Positions 1 through 5,993 of a stretch of 7,153 nucleotides of DNA are shown here, in pieces (the first letter of the stretch is position 1; each line of letters begins with the position of its first letter). Under the pieces are notes generated by a model. The model saw only the letters and a list, made by a program, of their open reading frames with translations, was not told the DNA's origin and made no database searches. The stretch lies in contig CAKUIV010000103.1 of the NCBI GenBank assembly GCA_934661105.1, positions 1-7,153 of the forward strand. Reading direction: 5' to 3'. Source of the stretch: an uncultured Ellagibacter sp. GTDB taxonomy: Bacteria > Actinomycetota > Coriobacteriia > Coriobacteriales > Eggerthellaceae. The position numbers and the translations under genes were made by a program.

Positions 1-58
1 GCCCCTCCTCGCCGAAAGTACTGCGGAGGAAGTCCGTGGGAGGATAGGGCGTTCCGCT
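1..58 (+). rRNA. rrf: 5S ribosomal RNA, 3' part
   Basis: The first bases align by eye with the 3' half of bacterial 5S rRNA. GCCGAAAGTACTGCGG corresponds to the GCCGATGGTAGTGTGGG block of E. coli 5S, and GTGGGAGGATAGGGCG corresponds to GCGAGAGTAGGGAAC. The 5' half lies outside the window, so a 16S-23S-5S operon presumably ends here, reading rightwards. The mature 3' end is approximate: the last bases of helix I cannot be paired without the missing 5' end, and the first terminator hairpin begins inside this stretch. A fragment of RNase P RNA was considered because of the GAGGAAGTCCG string, but the surrounding blocks fit 5S much better. Confidence 0.85.
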
Positions 59-80
59 CATGGGCGGCGCTTTTTTTCTT
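49..80 (+). terminator. Rho-independent terminator of the rRNA operon
   Basis: A hairpin has arms GCG-TT-CCGC (49-57) and GCGGCGC (64-70), with a two-base bulge and a six-base loop. It is followed directly by seven T, then CTTTT. It lies at the 3' end of 5S and is the natural end of the rRNA transcript. Its left arm overlaps the likely mature 5S end, so it may compete with 5S helix I before processing. Confidence 0.75.
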
Positions 81-113
81 TTGCCTTGCCCGAGCCCGGG
101 CCCGGGCGCCGGC

Positions 114-137
114 GCGGCCCGTCGGCCGCCCTTTTTT
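114..137 (+). terminator. Second GC hairpin with T-tract
   Basis: GCGGCC (114-119) pairs perfectly with GGCCGC (124-129) around a four-base loop. CC and six T follow. Just upstream is a 14-bp palindrome made of GCCCGGG and CCCGGGC (94-107), so the stretch is unusually foldable. It probably acts as a backup terminator after the rRNA operon. Confidence 0.6.
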
Positions 138-140
138 CGT

Positions 141-168
141 CGCCCGTATCGGGCGCTTCTTGTGTTTT
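141..168 (+). terminator. Third hairpin with T-rich tail
   Basis: CGCCCG (141-146) pairs with CGGGCG (150-155) across the three-base loop TAT. It is followed by the T-rich CTTCTTGTGTTTT. This is a third terminator-like structure in tandem behind 5S. The T-tract is interrupted, so it is weaker than the first two. Bases 169-225, up to the end of the next gene, show nothing further. Confidence 0.45.
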
Positions 169-225
169 GCTTGGCGCAAATGGATTGCCTAGCGCTTCGT
201 AGAATTAGCTACAGCGTCTATTTCT

Positions 226-759
226 CTATCTCTCGATCCAAGAAACGAGTTCTTCGGGATTCGTGAATACTTCGCAATTCTCACGCCAATCGTTTGAATT
301 GAGGCCCTTTTCGCAAGCGTCGTCGAGCATTCGAATGAGGGGATTGAAATACTCGGCGACATTGAGCAGCGCGCTCTTGCATTCGATTTCCCCTGCTTTT
401 TGAAGGGACAGGACGCTGAAAAGCTCGTCAAAGGTTCCAAGCCCTCCTGGCAGGGTGATGAAGCCGTCGGATAAAGCAATCATCCGGTTTTTACGTTCTG
501 CAAGATTTGCTGTCGTTTCAAGAGATGTACAGGGAAATACTTTGCGTCCTTTGCCTTCGAGCGATTCGGGGATGACGCCGATCACTTCACCGTTCATCTC
601 GGCTGCTCCTGCGGCGACGGCGCCCATGAGGCCCGTGTCGTAACCTCCGAAGACGAGCTCGTGTCCATGCAGGGCAATTGCCTGCCCAAGAGCTTCCGCT
701 TCGCTCAAGTAAATGGGAGCGAGCGATGCGCTTGACGACCCGAATATGCACAGTCTCAT
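226..759 (-). CDS. LOG family protein (lysine decarboxylase-like fold; putative nucleoside 5'-monophosphate phosphoribohydrolase)
   Basis: A 177-residue protein with the signature of the LOG/YvdD family. It opens with a Rossmann-type strand (MRLCIFGSSSA). It then has FGGYDTGLMG and a canonical TLPGGLGTFDELF, the PGGxGTxxE motif that binds the phosphoribosyl group and supplies the catalytic glutamate. Characterised family members hydrolyse AMP or cytokinin riboside monophosphate to a free base plus ribose 5-phosphate. The cellular role in bacteria is usually unclear, and the old 'lysine decarboxylase' label is a misannotation. The length is normal for the family. The frame is open to a further ATG at 831, but the ATG at 759 is preferred: it has AAAGGAAG just upstream, and the extra 24 residues are not family-like. 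The cytosolic gene stands alone, converging on the rRNA operon. Confidence 0.88.
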   Translation of the reverse strand: MRLCIFGSSSASLAPIYLSEAEALGQAIALHGHELVFGGYDTGLMGAVAAGAAEMNGEVIGVIPESLEGKGRKVFPCTSLETTANLAERKNRMIALSDGFITLPGGLGTFDELFSVLSLQKAGEIECKSALLNVAEYFNPLIRMLDDACEKGLNSNDWRENCEVFTNPEELVSWIER

Positions 760-780
760 TTTCTTCCTTTCGCCTCGTTC

Positions 781-793
781 ACGTAAAAGTATA
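781..793 (-). promoter_or_regulatory. Putative -10 region for the LOG-family gene
   Basis: Read on the - strand, TATACT (793-788) is a good -10 hexamer. It would start transcription near 781, about 22 nt before the ATG at 759. No convincing -35 is visible 16-18 bp upstream, where the sequence is around GCCGCG. The assignment rests on the -10 and its spacing to the gene. Confidence 0.4.
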
Positions 794-800
794 GCTTGTC

Positions 801-865
801 GCTGCGTTTTCGCGGCATTGTGCGTATGCATGCATCTTGCTATTCCCGTAGAGAGCTGCGTTTTC
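801..865. repeat. 11-bp direct repeat flanking a 10-bp palindrome
   Basis: GCTGCGTTTTC occurs at 801-811 and again at 855-865. Between the two copies lies the perfect palindrome ATGCATGCAT (826-835). All three sit in the 171-bp divergent region between the LOG-family and radical SAM genes, and could be regulator binding sites. A -10-like TATAGT (895-900) lies on the radical SAM side, without a recognisable -35. The function of the repeats is not known. Confidence 0.4.
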
Positions 866-930
866 TCATGAGTCCGATTGGCGAAAAACGATAGTATAGT
901 AAGTCGATTTTATAAGCATAAGGAGAACTC

Positions 931-2271
931 ATGCTGTCCGAACGAGTGTTGACCAAACTGGTCAAGGGAATTGCCAAAGAGCATCTTGACCTTCATCCTA
1001 CTGATGAGAAATTCTTCCCTGGCCCGAAGCCGGGCGAGAAATACATGCTTTACATGCATGTGCCATTCTGCCAGGTGCTTTGCCCATATTGCAGCTTTAA
1101 CCGCTATCCCTTTCGCGAGGAAGTCGCGCGTCCGTATTTCGAGAACATGCGCAAGGAAATGATGATGCTGAAGGACCTCGGCTATGATTTCGAGAGCCTT
1201 TACATCGGTGGCGGTACTCCGACCATCATGCTTGACGAGCTGTGCAAGACGATCGACCTCGCGCGCGACAACTTCCATATCAAGGAAGTATCTTCGGAGA
1301 CGAATCCGAACCATCTGACGCAGCCGTGGCTTAATGAGCTGAAAGGGCGCGTGCAGCGCCTGTCGGTCGGTGTGCAGAGCTTCAACAACGACTTGCTCAA
1401 GCAGATGGATCGGTACCATAAGTACGGCAGCGGCGAGGAAATCTTCGAGCGCATCGGCGAGGCGGTTCCGTACTTCGATTCGCTCAACGTCGACATGATT
1501 TTCAACTTCCCTTCTCAGACCGAAGAGATTCTTATCGACGACCTGGAGAAGATCGTCGAATGCGGTGCGCGTCAGACGACGTTTTCGCCGTTGTACATCT
1601 CGTCGGCCACGACGCGCAAGATGGTTGAAACGCTCGGCAAGATGGATTACGGTCGGGAGTATCGTTACTACCAAATTCTCGATGGCGTGTTGACGGGCGG
1701 CGAGCATCCGTTCTTCGAGCGCGACACCATCTGGACTTTCACGCGCCTGAATCACGACGGCAAGAAGGATATCGAGTTGCCGTTCGAGGAGCTTCAGGTT
1801 TCCTATAACGAGTACCCGGCAATTGGATCGGGGTCGATCACGCATCTGAATGGCTGCTTGTATGTGAATAGCTTCAGCCTGAAAGAGTACAACGACGCCA
1901 TCGAGGCCGGCCATATGTCGATCATGGGCAAGTCGGTCATGGCGAAGCGCGATCTGATGCGTTATTACTTTTTACTGCATCTGTATCAATTGCGTCTGGA
2001 CAAGAAGGAGTTCGAGCGCGAATTCGGGCAATCGCTCGAGACTGGGCTGCCGATAGAGCTCGCGTTCATGCGCGTGAACGGCGCGTTTGCGACTGACAAC
2101 GACGAGGAGCTCACGCTTACGACGAAAGGCCGCTACCTGACGCTCGTTATGTATCGACAGTTCCTAAGCGGGATGAACAACCTGCGCGATCAGGCTCGGG
2201 CGGCGCTGAAGGGTCCTGAGCGCGAGCTTCTGTTCGGCGATGGCGAACCTGAGATTCAGGTGACGTGCTAA
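931..2271 (+). CDS. Coproporphyrinogen III oxidase family radical SAM protein (HemN/HemW/HutW-like)
   Basis: A 446-residue cytosolic radical SAM enzyme. HVPFCQVLCPYCSF gives the CxxxCxxC cluster ligands (C47, C51, C54) for the 4Fe-4S centre that cleaves S-adenosylmethionine. GGGTPT (93-98), ETNPNHLT (123-130), RLSVGVQSFN (143-152) and DMIFNFPSQT (188-197) are the usual HemN-superfamily strands for SAM and cluster binding. The C-terminal HemN_C-type region follows, with YPAIGSGS near residue 295. The superfamily includes anaerobic coproporphyrinogen oxidase (HemN), the heme chaperone HemW, and anaerobic heme-opening methyltransferases (ChuW/HutW). The CxxxCxxCxF ending is HemW-like. The HNxxYW motif linked to heme binding in HemW is not evident, because SYNEYPAIG occupies that place. 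I therefore give no symbol. The start is well supported by AGGAGA five bases before the ATG. It is a single-gene transcript ended by a strong terminator. Confidence 0.85.
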   Translation: MLSERVLTKLVKGIAKEHLDLHPTDEKFFPGPKPGEKYMLYMHVPFCQVLCPYCSFNRYPFREEVARPYFENMRKEMMMLKDLGYDFESLYIGGGTPTIMLDELCKTIDLARDNFHIKEVSSETNPNHLTQPWLNELKGRVQRLSVGVQSFNNDLLKQMDRYHKYGSGEEIFERIGEAVPYFDSLNVDMIFNFPSQTEEILIDDLEKIVECGARQTTFSPLYISSATTRKMVETLGKMDYGREYRYYQILDGVLTGGEHPFFERDTIWTFTRLNHDGKKDIELPFEELQVSYNEYPAIGSGSITHLNGCLYVNSFSLKEYNDAIEAGHMSIMGKSVMAKRDLMRYYFLLHLYQLRLDKKEFEREFGQSLETGLPIELAFMRVNGAFATDNDEELTLTTKGRYLTLVMYRQFLSGMNNLRDQARAALKGPERELLFGDGEPEIQVTC

Positions 2272-2297
2272 GCACCTAGCGGGAATCGAATGTAGGA

Positions 2298-2338
2298 CGA
2301 GGGCGATCGGCGAGGCCGACGCCCTCGTTTTGCGTTTT
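2298..2338 (+). terminator. Rho-independent terminator of the radical SAM gene
   Basis: CGAGGGCG (2298-2305) pairs with CGCCCTCG (2320-2327), extended inward by TCGG/CCGA around a five-base loop with one bulged A. TTTTGCGTTTT follows. It sits 26 bp after the radical SAM stop codon. On the opposite strand it has no T-tract, so it should act on + transcripts only. Confidence 0.85.
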
Positions 2339-2392
2339 GTGGGGCTGCGAGGGGCGGCTGTTGGAAACTGCTCCTCGCCATGGGGTTTGACT

Positions 2393-2420
2393 GCTCGACG
2401 TGTCGCTTGAAACGTCGAGC
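2393..2420 (-). terminator. Inverted repeat downstream of the SLH protein gene
   Basis: GCTCGACG (2393-2400) and CGTCGAGC (2413-2420) form a perfect 8-bp stem with a 12-base loop, 22 bp past the stop codon of the - strand SLH gene. There is no T-tract on either side, so it is at best a weak or factor-assisted terminator, or a 3' stabilising hairpin. Confidence 0.4.
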
Positions 2421-2441
2421 GGATTGCTGGCGCTTTCAGGG

Positions 2442-4034
2442 TTAGCGCGCGTCGAGGTAGCGCAACAGGATGGTCGCCGCTTCGGCTCGCGTGGCGGTGT
2501 TGGTCGGTTTGAGCCACGCCTTTCCGCCGGCATCTTTCCAGCCGGTGATGATCTCCTTGTCGACTGCCCAGCTGAGCGAGCTTTTCGCCCAGGTGTCGAC
2601 CTGGTTCGCGTCGGGGTATTTGGAAAGGTTCACGCCGTCGCTCGTGGGATTCTTCCCGTCCATGCGGTTCGCGAAGTTCGCGACCATGATAGCGATTTCC
2701 TCGCGTGTGACGGGGCTTTCCGGCCTAAACGTGTTGTCGCCGTAGCCTTCGACGATTTTCGTGGCACGAGCCCAACGGATCGCATCGCCGTAGTATTCCC
2801 CGTAAGCCACATCGGAAAAAGCCTTCGTGCTCGTGTCGGCCTGGGGATTGCCTTGGATTCGCCACAGCATGGTGATGAGCTGGCCGCGCGTGACGGTGCC
2901 GTCGGGATTGAAAACCTGTTGCCCTGATTCGTTGGTCCAGCCGTTGATGATGCCGCGTTCTGCTGCAGCTTGGACGCTGTTCGCATACCAGGCGTCCTGC
3001 GCTACGTCCGCGAATTGCAGCGTTGGTTCGGGGCTAGGGGTGGGGGTTGGCTCGGGGTCGGGAACGGGTTCAAGGCCGCTTTCGAGGTAAGCGAGACAGT
3101 CCTGAAGCTCGTTTCTGTAACGATTTTGCCATCCCTCCCAATATGCGGGTTGATACGGATAGAACGAGGCGACGTTATCAACGATGTATGTGCAGAGGGC
3201 AGTTGCGAACTCTTTGTCGCTCATCGTGCCGGTTAGTCCGGCTCCTGGATAATCAACGCCATTGAACTTGCCGCCGACGAATTGCCTCCAGCCACCCGAC
3301 CCGAAGAGTGCATTGACACCACTGACGAGGCCTTTGATGCAGTCGTGACGGCTGTCGATGCAAAGTCCGCGCGCGTTGAGATAGTCGAATGCGGGGCGGA
3401 TGTACTCCTGGTATTGCCATCCGTCTTGTAGGCGGGAAAAGGTTTCGCTATCGGCTTTGTATGCGGTATGCCAGGAGTCGTTCAGTTTTTTCCCGATCTC
3501 GGTAAAACCTCCCTGCTTTTGATTTCCGTTTGAGTCGACCGTGCTGAGATTTTCGTCGTAAAGAACGGAAGAGGCGAGATCGAGAGAGCTGTCTTTCAGC
3601 CATGCGAACATCGAAAAAGTAGCGGGATCGTAGTTGTAACACGCGATGAGGAAGTCTTGCAGACCGTAACGATTGTCGAACTGGTAGCAGCCCATGGCGT
3701 GATAATCATCGCCCCAAGAAAGCCCCTGGTCATAGTTCTTGCCGCTTTCATATTTGGTGTAGTACATGAACTCGCTGGAAAACTCCTTTGGGGTGACCGA
3801 TGCATTGAGATCAGCTGATTGAAGAGCGATTCCGTTGGGGTCGCTTGCGGCGGGTTGAAAGAAAAGGGCCTTGTCGACGGGGTCGCGACCGCTATCTTGC
3901 GAAAGGGTTTGCTCGGTGGGTACTGCCGGAGGCGTTTCGCTGGCGCTTTCGGCGAAGGCCGGCGCGGGGATGCATCCTGCGGCGAGCGCGAGCGCGCAGG
4001 CGACGGAAAGCGTCTTGGCTCGAAGGTCGGTCAT
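2442..4034 (-). CDS. Secreted protein with three SLH repeats and a possible lysozyme-like N-terminal domain
   Basis: A 530-residue exported protein. Residues 1-28 form a signal peptide: a basic start, an Ala/Leu-rich core, and AFA before the likely signal peptidase I cut. LAAGC at 17-21 resembles a lipobox but has Ala where Leu/Val is expected. Residues 85-315 form a conserved-looking globular domain with YESGKNYDQG (E96) and HAMGCYQFDNRY (112-123). This ESG...GxYQF pattern recalls lysozyme-like peptidoglycan hydrolases, so cell-wall cleavage is possible but unproven. Six cysteines (116, 132, 225, 232, 281, 313) could form disulfides. A Pro/Glu-rich linker (322-338) leads to three SLH repeats at about 340-396, 405-461 and 472-527, each with a TRAE-type motif (VTRGQ, VTREE, ATRAE). 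SLH repeats normally anchor proteins to secondary cell-wall polymers. GAGG precedes the ATG by five bases. Convergent with the radical SAM gene. Confidence 0.85.
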   Translation of the reverse strand: MTDLRAKTLSVACALALAAGCIPAPAFAESASETPPAVPTEQTLSQDSGRDPVDKALFFQPAASDPNGIALQSADLNASVTPKEFSSEFMYYTKYESGKNYDQGLSWGDDYHAMGCYQFDNRYGLQDFLIACYNYDPATFSMFAWLKDSSLDLASSVLYDENLSTVDSNGNQKQGGFTEIGKKLNDSWHTAYKADSETFSRLQDGWQYQEYIRPAFDYLNARGLCIDSRHDCIKGLVSGVNALFGSGGWRQFVGGKFNGVDYPGAGLTGTMSDKEFATALCTYIVDNVASFYPYQPAYWEGWQNRYRNELQDCLAYLESGLEPVPDPEPTPTPSPEPTLQFADVAQDAWYANSVQAAAERGIINGWTNESGQQVFNPDGTVTRGQLITMLWRIQGNPQADTSTKAFSDVAYGEYYGDAIRWARATKIVEGYGDNTFRPESPVTREEIAIMVANFANRMDGKNPTSDGVNLSKYPDANQVDTWAKSSLSWAVDKEIITGWKDAGGKAWLKPTNTATRAEAATILLRYLDAR

Positions 4035-4047
4035 GGGATCCTCGTTT

Positions 4048-4074
4048 CGTTTATGGCTGCGTTTATGGTAAACG
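4048..4074. repeat. Repeated CGTTTATGG with internal palindrome in the SLH gene leader
   Basis: CGTTTATGG occurs at 4048-4056 and 4060-4068, a 12-bp period. The second copy is the left half of a palindrome CGTTTA-TGG-TAAACG (4060-4074). The set lies between the predicted transcription start and the start codon of the SLH gene, so it could be an operator or an RNA hairpin in the 5' leader. No known regulator site was recognised. Confidence 0.45.
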
Positions 4075-4098
4075 TGGCTTGCGACCGTGTTTCCCCTG

Positions 4099-4126
4099 AT
4101 TGTAGCGTAGCGCGGTTCTCAAGCAA
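4099..4126 (-). promoter_or_regulatory. Sigma-70-type promoter for the SLH protein gene
   Basis: On the - strand, TTGCTT (4126-4121) is followed after 16 bp by TACAAT (4104-4099). This is a good match to the housekeeping -35 and -10 hexamers. Transcription would start near 4092 and give a leader of about 58 nt that includes the CGTTTATGG repeats. Confidence 0.6.
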
Positions 4127-4179
4127 GGCTTGATGGGACCATTTCCCAGAAACGTGGGCAAAAAGGCGAAGCGTCGGGT

Positions 4180-4209
4180 TTGTCCACGCGAGGTGATTTC
4201 TACTACAAT
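4180..4209 (+). promoter_or_regulatory. Sigma-70-type promoter for the nuclease gene
   Basis: TTGTCC (4180-4185) and TACAAT (4204-4209) are separated by 18 bp. The -10 is identical to that of the divergent SLH promoter. The start would fall near 4216, leaving a leader of about 38 nt before the ATG at 4254, with GGGAG as the ribosome binding site. Confidence 0.5.
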
Positions 4210-4253
4210 CATTACTCCAATCGATAATCTGCTGACAGTGCTGGGAGTTTGCC

Positions 4254-5159
4254 ATGAAACGTAACCGCGCTTTCCGTTCCGACTCGATCTTGCCGTTGGG
4301 GAAAGGCGTCCGCACGTGCCAATCGCTCGTCCTCTCGCTGCTGCTCGCCTTTTCCCTTGCTCTCGGCGGCTGCGCGGGCGTTTATGCGAGCAAGGACACG
4401 GCGTCTTCGCAGGGGCAGGGCGCCCAAACCGAGGAATCGTCGCAGGCGGGCTCCTCTCAAGACGCGGGCGAATCGGCTTCTCCCGACCCGTCGGCTGCGT
4501 CTGAGTCGGGGGAAGCTCCTGCGCTTCAGCAAGCGCAGAGTGGCACACTGTCTCCGTCCGATTTGCTCTCAATCGTTCCCGAGTACAGCGGGAAGGCGTC
4601 GGTCGAGGTGAACGACAACGTTCCCGATTTCACCGCAGACGAAATCGCGGTGGCGCAGGCGCGCGGCAGCTACGATCAGTTCAGCGAGCTCGATTCCCTT
4701 GGACGTTGCGGCGTTGCAGAGGCGAACGTGGGGCGCGATATCATGCCGACCGAAAAGCGCGGGCGCATCAGCAGCGTGAAGCCGACGGGATGGCATTCGG
4801 TCAAGTACGACGGGATCGACGGCGGCAGCCTGTACAATCGCTGCCATCTGGTCGCGCATCAGCTGACCGGCCAGAACGCGAACTGGAAGAATCTCATCAC
4901 GGGAACGCGCTATCTGAACATCGAGGGCATGCTCCCGTATGAGGAAAAGGCGGGCGACTACGTTCGCGCGACGGGAAACCATGTGCTCTATCGTGTGACG
5001 CCCGTTTTCCAGGGGGACGAGCTCGTCGCGCGAGGCGTTCGCATGGAGGCGTATTCGATCGAGGATGGCGGTGCGGGCGTGAGCTTCAATGTGTACTGCT
5101 ACAACGTGCAGCCGGGCATCGGTATCGACTACGCCACGGGCGACAGCTGGAAGGAATAG
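4254..5159 (+). CDS. Lipoprotein DNA/RNA non-specific endonuclease
   Basis: A 301-residue exported nuclease. A basic N-terminus and a hydrophobic stretch (about 24-37) end in LGGC with C40, a fair lipobox, so the mature protein is probably lipid-anchored on the outer face of the membrane. Residues 46-98 are a Ser/Gln/Gly/Glu-rich flexible spacer. The catalytic domain (about 105-295) belongs to the beta-beta-alpha metal nucleases related to streptococcal EndA and secreted DNases. YNRCHLVAHQLTG places the presumed general-base histidine at H198 (NRCH in place of DRGH). NANWKNLITGTRYLN (208-222) carries the asparagine expected to hold Mg2+, probably N213. GMLPYE and GNHVLYRVTPVF follow. Family enzymes cut DNA and RNA without sequence specificity, for nutrient scavenging, DNA uptake or biofilm release. 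The start is supported by GGGAG six bases upstream of the ATG. Divergent from the SLH gene and convergent with the TetR gene. Confidence 0.9.
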   Translation: MKRNRAFRSDSILPLGKGVRTCQSLVLSLLLAFSLALGGCAGVYASKDTASSQGQGAQTEESSQAGSSQDAGESASPDPSAASESGEAPALQQAQSGTLSPSDLLSIVPEYSGKASVEVNDNVPDFTADEIAVAQARGSYDQFSELDSLGRCGVAEANVGRDIMPTEKRGRISSVKPTGWHSVKYDGIDGGSLYNRCHLVAHQLTGQNANWKNLITGTRYLNIEGMLPYEEKAGDYVRATGNHVLYRVTPVFQGDELVARGVRMEAYSIEDGGAGVSFNVYCYNVQPGIGIDYATGDSWKE

Positions 5160-5193
5160 GCTCGCAAGTGGAAGCGGGTTCCGCTTGCGAGCC
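5159..5193. terminator. Long hairpin between convergent nuclease and TetR genes
   Basis: GGCTCGCAAG (5159-5168) pairs with CTTGCGAGCC (5184-5193), and the stem continues inward through a T-G pair and GGAA/TTCC to a five-base loop. It starts on the last base of the nuclease stop codon. Neither strand shows a proper T-tract, only TT before CGGGC on the + strand. It is probably a shared transcription barrier or a 3'-end stabiliser. Bases 5194-5230 hold nothing else. Confidence 0.5.
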
Positions 5194-5230
5194 TTCGGGC
5201 TGGGGGATGACGTGCGAGTGATTTGACGCG

Positions 5231-5893
5231 CTATCGCGAGGCATCGTCGGGTGTTCGGAGTCGTTCAGCGTCTTCGACAAGTCGTTTCAAGCGGGCTATC
5301 GCCTCGTCTTGCGAGAAGTTTTGGAATCGTGCGATTTCCTGGAGGGCGAAAAACGCCAAATCGCGCAGGAAGATGGCGCTTGCGGCACGGTCTTTGCGCT
5401 CCGGCTCCACGTGGCATGAGGTGTTCACGAAGCGGGCTAAGCCGAAGTTCACGAAGTCGATAGCTCCGCGGGCTCCTGCGGAGCAGGATTCGCCGCCTGC
5501 GCAGGCGATGGCGAGCCACGCGCCGTTGAGGGCGGCGCATGTCTTCTCCCCTGCGATCTGCATTCCGCCCCGCTGCCCGATGAGGCCCATTCGTTGTACT
5601 CGTTTATCGTCGAAGATCACATCGACCGCGGCGACGTGGTTTCCCGCCACAAGCGCGTAAATCGCTTGCGCCGCGCTTCGCGCATTGATGCAGTCGCGTT
5701 CGAAGGCGGCGCATGCCAGCTCTTGGATGCTCTTGAAGTGATAGTAGAACGAGCCGCGATTGCATGCGGCGAGGCTCGTCACCATGCTCACGGTGATTTC
5801 ATCGATGCGGTACGTTTCAAGGGAAGTCCAGAACGCATCGATCATGCGGCTTCTGACGTTGGGCGAGGGGGAGTCCTTCTTCGGACGTGCCAT
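5231..5893 (-). CDS. TetR/AcrR-family transcriptional regulator
   Basis: A 220-residue cytosolic DNA-binding protein. Residues 12-60 match the TetR helix-turn-helix: a first helix VRSRMIDAFWTSLETY, then EITVSMVTSLAACNRGSFYYHFKSIQEL, where NRGSFYYHF is the recognition helix with the hallmark YYHF. The rest is helical and variable, as usual for the ligand-binding and dimer domain. It contains several cysteines (61, 68, 119, 131, 137, 160). The frame can be opened upstream to a TTG at 5920, but the ATG at 5893 is preferred: it has AAAGG seven bases upstream, and MARPKK is a typical TetR beginning. No divergent partner gene is present. It may repress itself or act on the upstream MFS gene. The ligand cannot be inferred. 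Confidence 0.87.
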   Translation of the reverse strand: MARPKKDSPSPNVRSRMIDAFWTSLETYRIDEITVSMVTSLAACNRGSFYYHFKSIQELACAAFERDCINARSAAQAIYALVAGNHVAAVDVIFDDKRVQRMGLIGQRGGMQIAGEKTCAALNGAWLAIACAGGESCSAGARGAIDFVNFGLARFVNTSCHVEPERKDRAASAIFLRDLAFFALQEIARFQNFSQDEAIARLKRLVEDAERLRTPDDASR

Positions 5894-5945
5894 GATGCAG
5901 CCTTTCGCTCCCCAGCGCAAGTTGGTTTCCGCATTAAGTAAAGCA

Positions 5946-5974
5946 CGGCCGTCCAGGTTGCGCCTGGACGGCCG
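5946..5974 (-). terminator. Perfect 12-bp hairpin upstream of the TetR gene
   Basis: CGGCCGTCCAGG (5946-5957) pairs exactly with CCTGGACGGCCG (5963-5974), leaving a five-base loop. On the - strand it is followed by TGCTTTACTT, a modest T-rich tail. This fits a terminator, or an attenuator in the TetR leader about 52 nt before its ATG. A symmetric site of this size could equally be a TetR dimer operator. A clear TetR promoter was not found between the hairpin and the gene. Confidence 0.5.
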
Positions 5975-5993
5975 GTTGTTTCCAGAAGACTTC

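Noticed and set aside
1..50. Possible RNase P RNA fragment (GAGGAAGTCCG)
   Set aside because: The flanking blocks match the 3' half of 5S rRNA in order and spacing, and the following terminator also fits an rRNA operon end.
760..831. Longer start for the LOG-family gene at 831
   Set aside because: The 24 extra residues are basic and unlike the family, the region holds the putative promoter, and the ATG at 759 has a good ribosome binding site.
910..1914. Long 334-codon open frame on the - strand
   Set aside because: It lies antisense to the radical SAM gene, which has clear motifs and a good ribosome binding site. It shows no recognisable domain and is the mirror of GC-rich codon use.
4063..4572. 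169-codon frame on the - strand over the nuclease start
   Set aside because: It is Arg/Pro-rich and antisense to the signal peptide and low-complexity spacer of the nuclease, with no domain. It is a GC shadow.
5894..5920. TTG start nine codons upstream for the TetR gene
   Set aside because: The ATG at 5893 has a properly spaced AAAGG and gives a typical TetR N-terminus.
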